Source of the DNA: Myxococcales bacterium
Lineage (GTDB): Bacteria; Myxococcota; Polyangia; Fen-1088
DNA: 7,881 bases
Direction: 5' to 3'
Assembly: GCA_003153875.1 (NCBI GenBank)
Contig: PMBY01000379.1
Coordinates: 1-7,881, forward strand
In this document: one piece after another, positions 6,986 through 7,881 of the stretch
Position numbering within the stretch: the stretch's first letter is position 1
Layout of the letters: every line of letters starts with the position of its first letter
Translations under genes and position numbers: made by a program
The notes under the pieces: generated by a model
What the model was told of the DNA's origin: nothing
What the model saw: the letters and a program-made list of their open reading frames with translations, nothing else
Database searches by the model: none

Positions 6986-7681
6986 TCAGGGTGGCGGCGA
7001 CATTGGACGGTCAGCGGGCGTAGGCTGAGCGGGTGCAGATGGTGGAGGCGCAGTAGGCGCGCTCGGCTGGGGCACGGCGGCTGGCTTGCTCGCCCACGGT
7101 GGAGACGGATACGGCGGCGGGGGAAGGAATCCGTCGCTGCTCAAACCCGGTGGCGGTACGGGCGGGCCCAGGTCCGAAGCCGGCCCAGTGGGTGGGTTCT
7201 CCTTTGGCAGCAGAGGAAGCGGTGGCTGTGTCGGCTTTTCAAAGTTGTTGGCGGCGAATTTCGACTGCGCGTACTTCGTCGCCCCATTGATGGCAAGGAT
7301 CGCACCGGGAATGCCAAAGGCGCACCCGGCCCCCACCGCGACAAGGGTGTAGTCTTCGCCGTTCCGGCTCGGCAGCATGGCCATCGAGACAGCTAGGCCG
7401 AGAAGTACGGCTCCGATGAACAGGCTCATTTTCCCGGGATGATGGATGTCCACAATGTCACTTCGTGGTACGCGGTACAGGGTTCCATCCCCTCCCCTGA
7501 CATGCACCGAATCGGAATCCGAACTTTCGATGGTCCCCCTATAGTCAGGCCAGCCCCTACGCTCGATTGTCGCGGCCGTGGAACAGGCCGAAAACGCGAA
7601 CAACGCGACACATGCGGTGGTCCGCAGCCAGCCGGCATACTTCCGCTGTGACGGTCGGTAGGCCTGTTCGCTTCCAGGCAC
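6986..7681 (-). CDS. Putative proline-rich lipoprotein with two hydrophobic segments
   Basis: I do not recognise a named family. From GTG 7681 the protein has 231 residues. A basic N-region (RPSQRKYAGWLR) and hydrophobic stretch end in FSAC, a fair lipobox with C33 as the lipidated residue. The mature part begins with a small polar domain (about 36-84) ending in RSDIVDIHHPGK. I recall similar I-D-I-x-HPG endings in myxobacterial envelope proteins. Two hydrophobic helices follow (about 85-102 and 112-131). A long proline-rich tail (about 149-231) contains PPVPPPG, PPPPYPSPP and repeated PSAP. It could cross the periplasm or bind the wall or a partner. The frame is open to 7858, but the upstream part looks non-coding and overlaps the apparent end of another gene, so GTG 7681 or GTG 7699 is preferred. 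Neither has a strong ribosome-binding site. It lies 24 bases before the dehydratase start, suggesting one transcript. Confidence 0.7.
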   Translation of the reverse strand: MPGSEQAYRPSQRKYAGWLRTTACVALFAFSACSTAATIERRGWPDYRGTIESSDSDSVHVRGGDGTLYRVPRSDIVDIHHPGKMSLFIGAVLLGLAVSMAMLPSRNGEDYTLVAVGAGCAFGIPGAILAINGATKYAQSKFAANNFEKPTQPPLPLLPKENPPTGPASDLGPPVPPPGLSSDGFLPPPPYPSPPWASKPAAVPQPSAPTAPPPSAPAQPTPADRPMSPPP

Positions 7682-7737
7682 GATCAATACCCGTAACACC
7701 GACGGGATCTCGCTGCAACGAATCTCCGGCTCCACCG

Positions 7738-7881
7738 CTAGCCCGGCTGCGAAGGCGACAGCAGTTGCTCCACCACCAAACACAGGCCGGCCAGGCGCGC
7801 GCCACCGCGGCCGGCTCCGCAAGGCGCGGGTGCTGGAAGCTGCATGTGGGGCAGGCAATCCTCGACGGTGCCGGTGCGTTT
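7738..7881 (-). CDS. C-terminal fragment of an unidentified gene, cut by the window edge
   Basis: The minus-strand frame entering from the right edge is open for 47 codons and stops at TAG (7740-7738). About three-quarters of its third positions are G or C, more like a real gene than the competing frame that extends the lipoprotein ORF. The visible end includes GRGGARLAGLCLVVEQLLS, which looks like a helical C-terminus, followed by PSQPG. It is too short to assign to a family. Its stop lies 56 bases before GTG 7681 of the lipoprotein gene on the same strand, so it may be the upstream member of the same operon. It could also be a chance open frame. Confidence 0.4.
   Translation of the reverse strand, partial: KRTGTVEDCLPHMQLPAPAPCGAGRGGARLAGLCLVVEQLLSPSQPG

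Noticed and set aside
1..7881. CRISPR array, tRNA/rRNA genes, insertion sequence ends
   Set aside because: I saw no regularly spaced repeats, no cloverleaf or rRNA signature, and no transposase or terminal inverted repeats.

Overview
The window is a gene-dense, very GC-rich stretch of bacterial DNA, with strong G/C preference at third codon positions. The organism is most plausibly a myxobacterium or another member of the former Deltaproteobacteria. I infer this from composition, the long proline-rich surface lipoprotein, the TPR-tailed GT-C protein and the S1-repeat protein. No single gene proves it.

Layout. (1) Bases 1-141 are mostly non-coding, with two small hairpins. (2) 142-1806 (+) encodes a multi-spanning membrane protein of the TMTC/GT-C glycosyltransferase type with C-terminal TPR repeats. 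(3) 1879-3072 (-) encodes a four-repeat S1 RNA-binding protein, convergent with the previous gene; a hairpin lies in the gap. (4) 3283-3561 (+) is a possible small acidic protein, supported mainly by a good ribosome-binding site. (5) 3643-4011 (+) encodes a thioredoxin with an intact WCGPC site. (6) 4013-6961 (-) encodes a full-length class I lanthipeptide dehydratase (LanB type). Its stop codon is one base away from the thioredoxin stop. (7) 6986-7681 (-) encodes a putative proline-rich lipoprotein, 24 bases upstream of the dehydratase and probably in the same transcript. (8) 7738-7881 (-) looks like the C-terminal end of a further gene in that transcript, cut by the window edge.

How the genes may work together. 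The minus-strand set on the right (cut gene, lipoprotein, dehydratase) reads as one operon. The dehydratase carries both the glutamylation-type N-terminal domain and the glutamate-elimination C-terminal domain. It should therefore turn Ser/Thr of some peptide into dehydroamino acids using glutamyl-tRNA. I find no precursor peptide, LanC cyclase, protease or peptide exporter in the window. This makes it an orphan dehydratase, or part of a RiPP cluster continuing beyond the right edge, and it is the most interesting feature here. The S1 protein, thioredoxin and TMTC-like protein have separate housekeeping or envelope roles, and nothing in the sequence ties them to the dehydratase.
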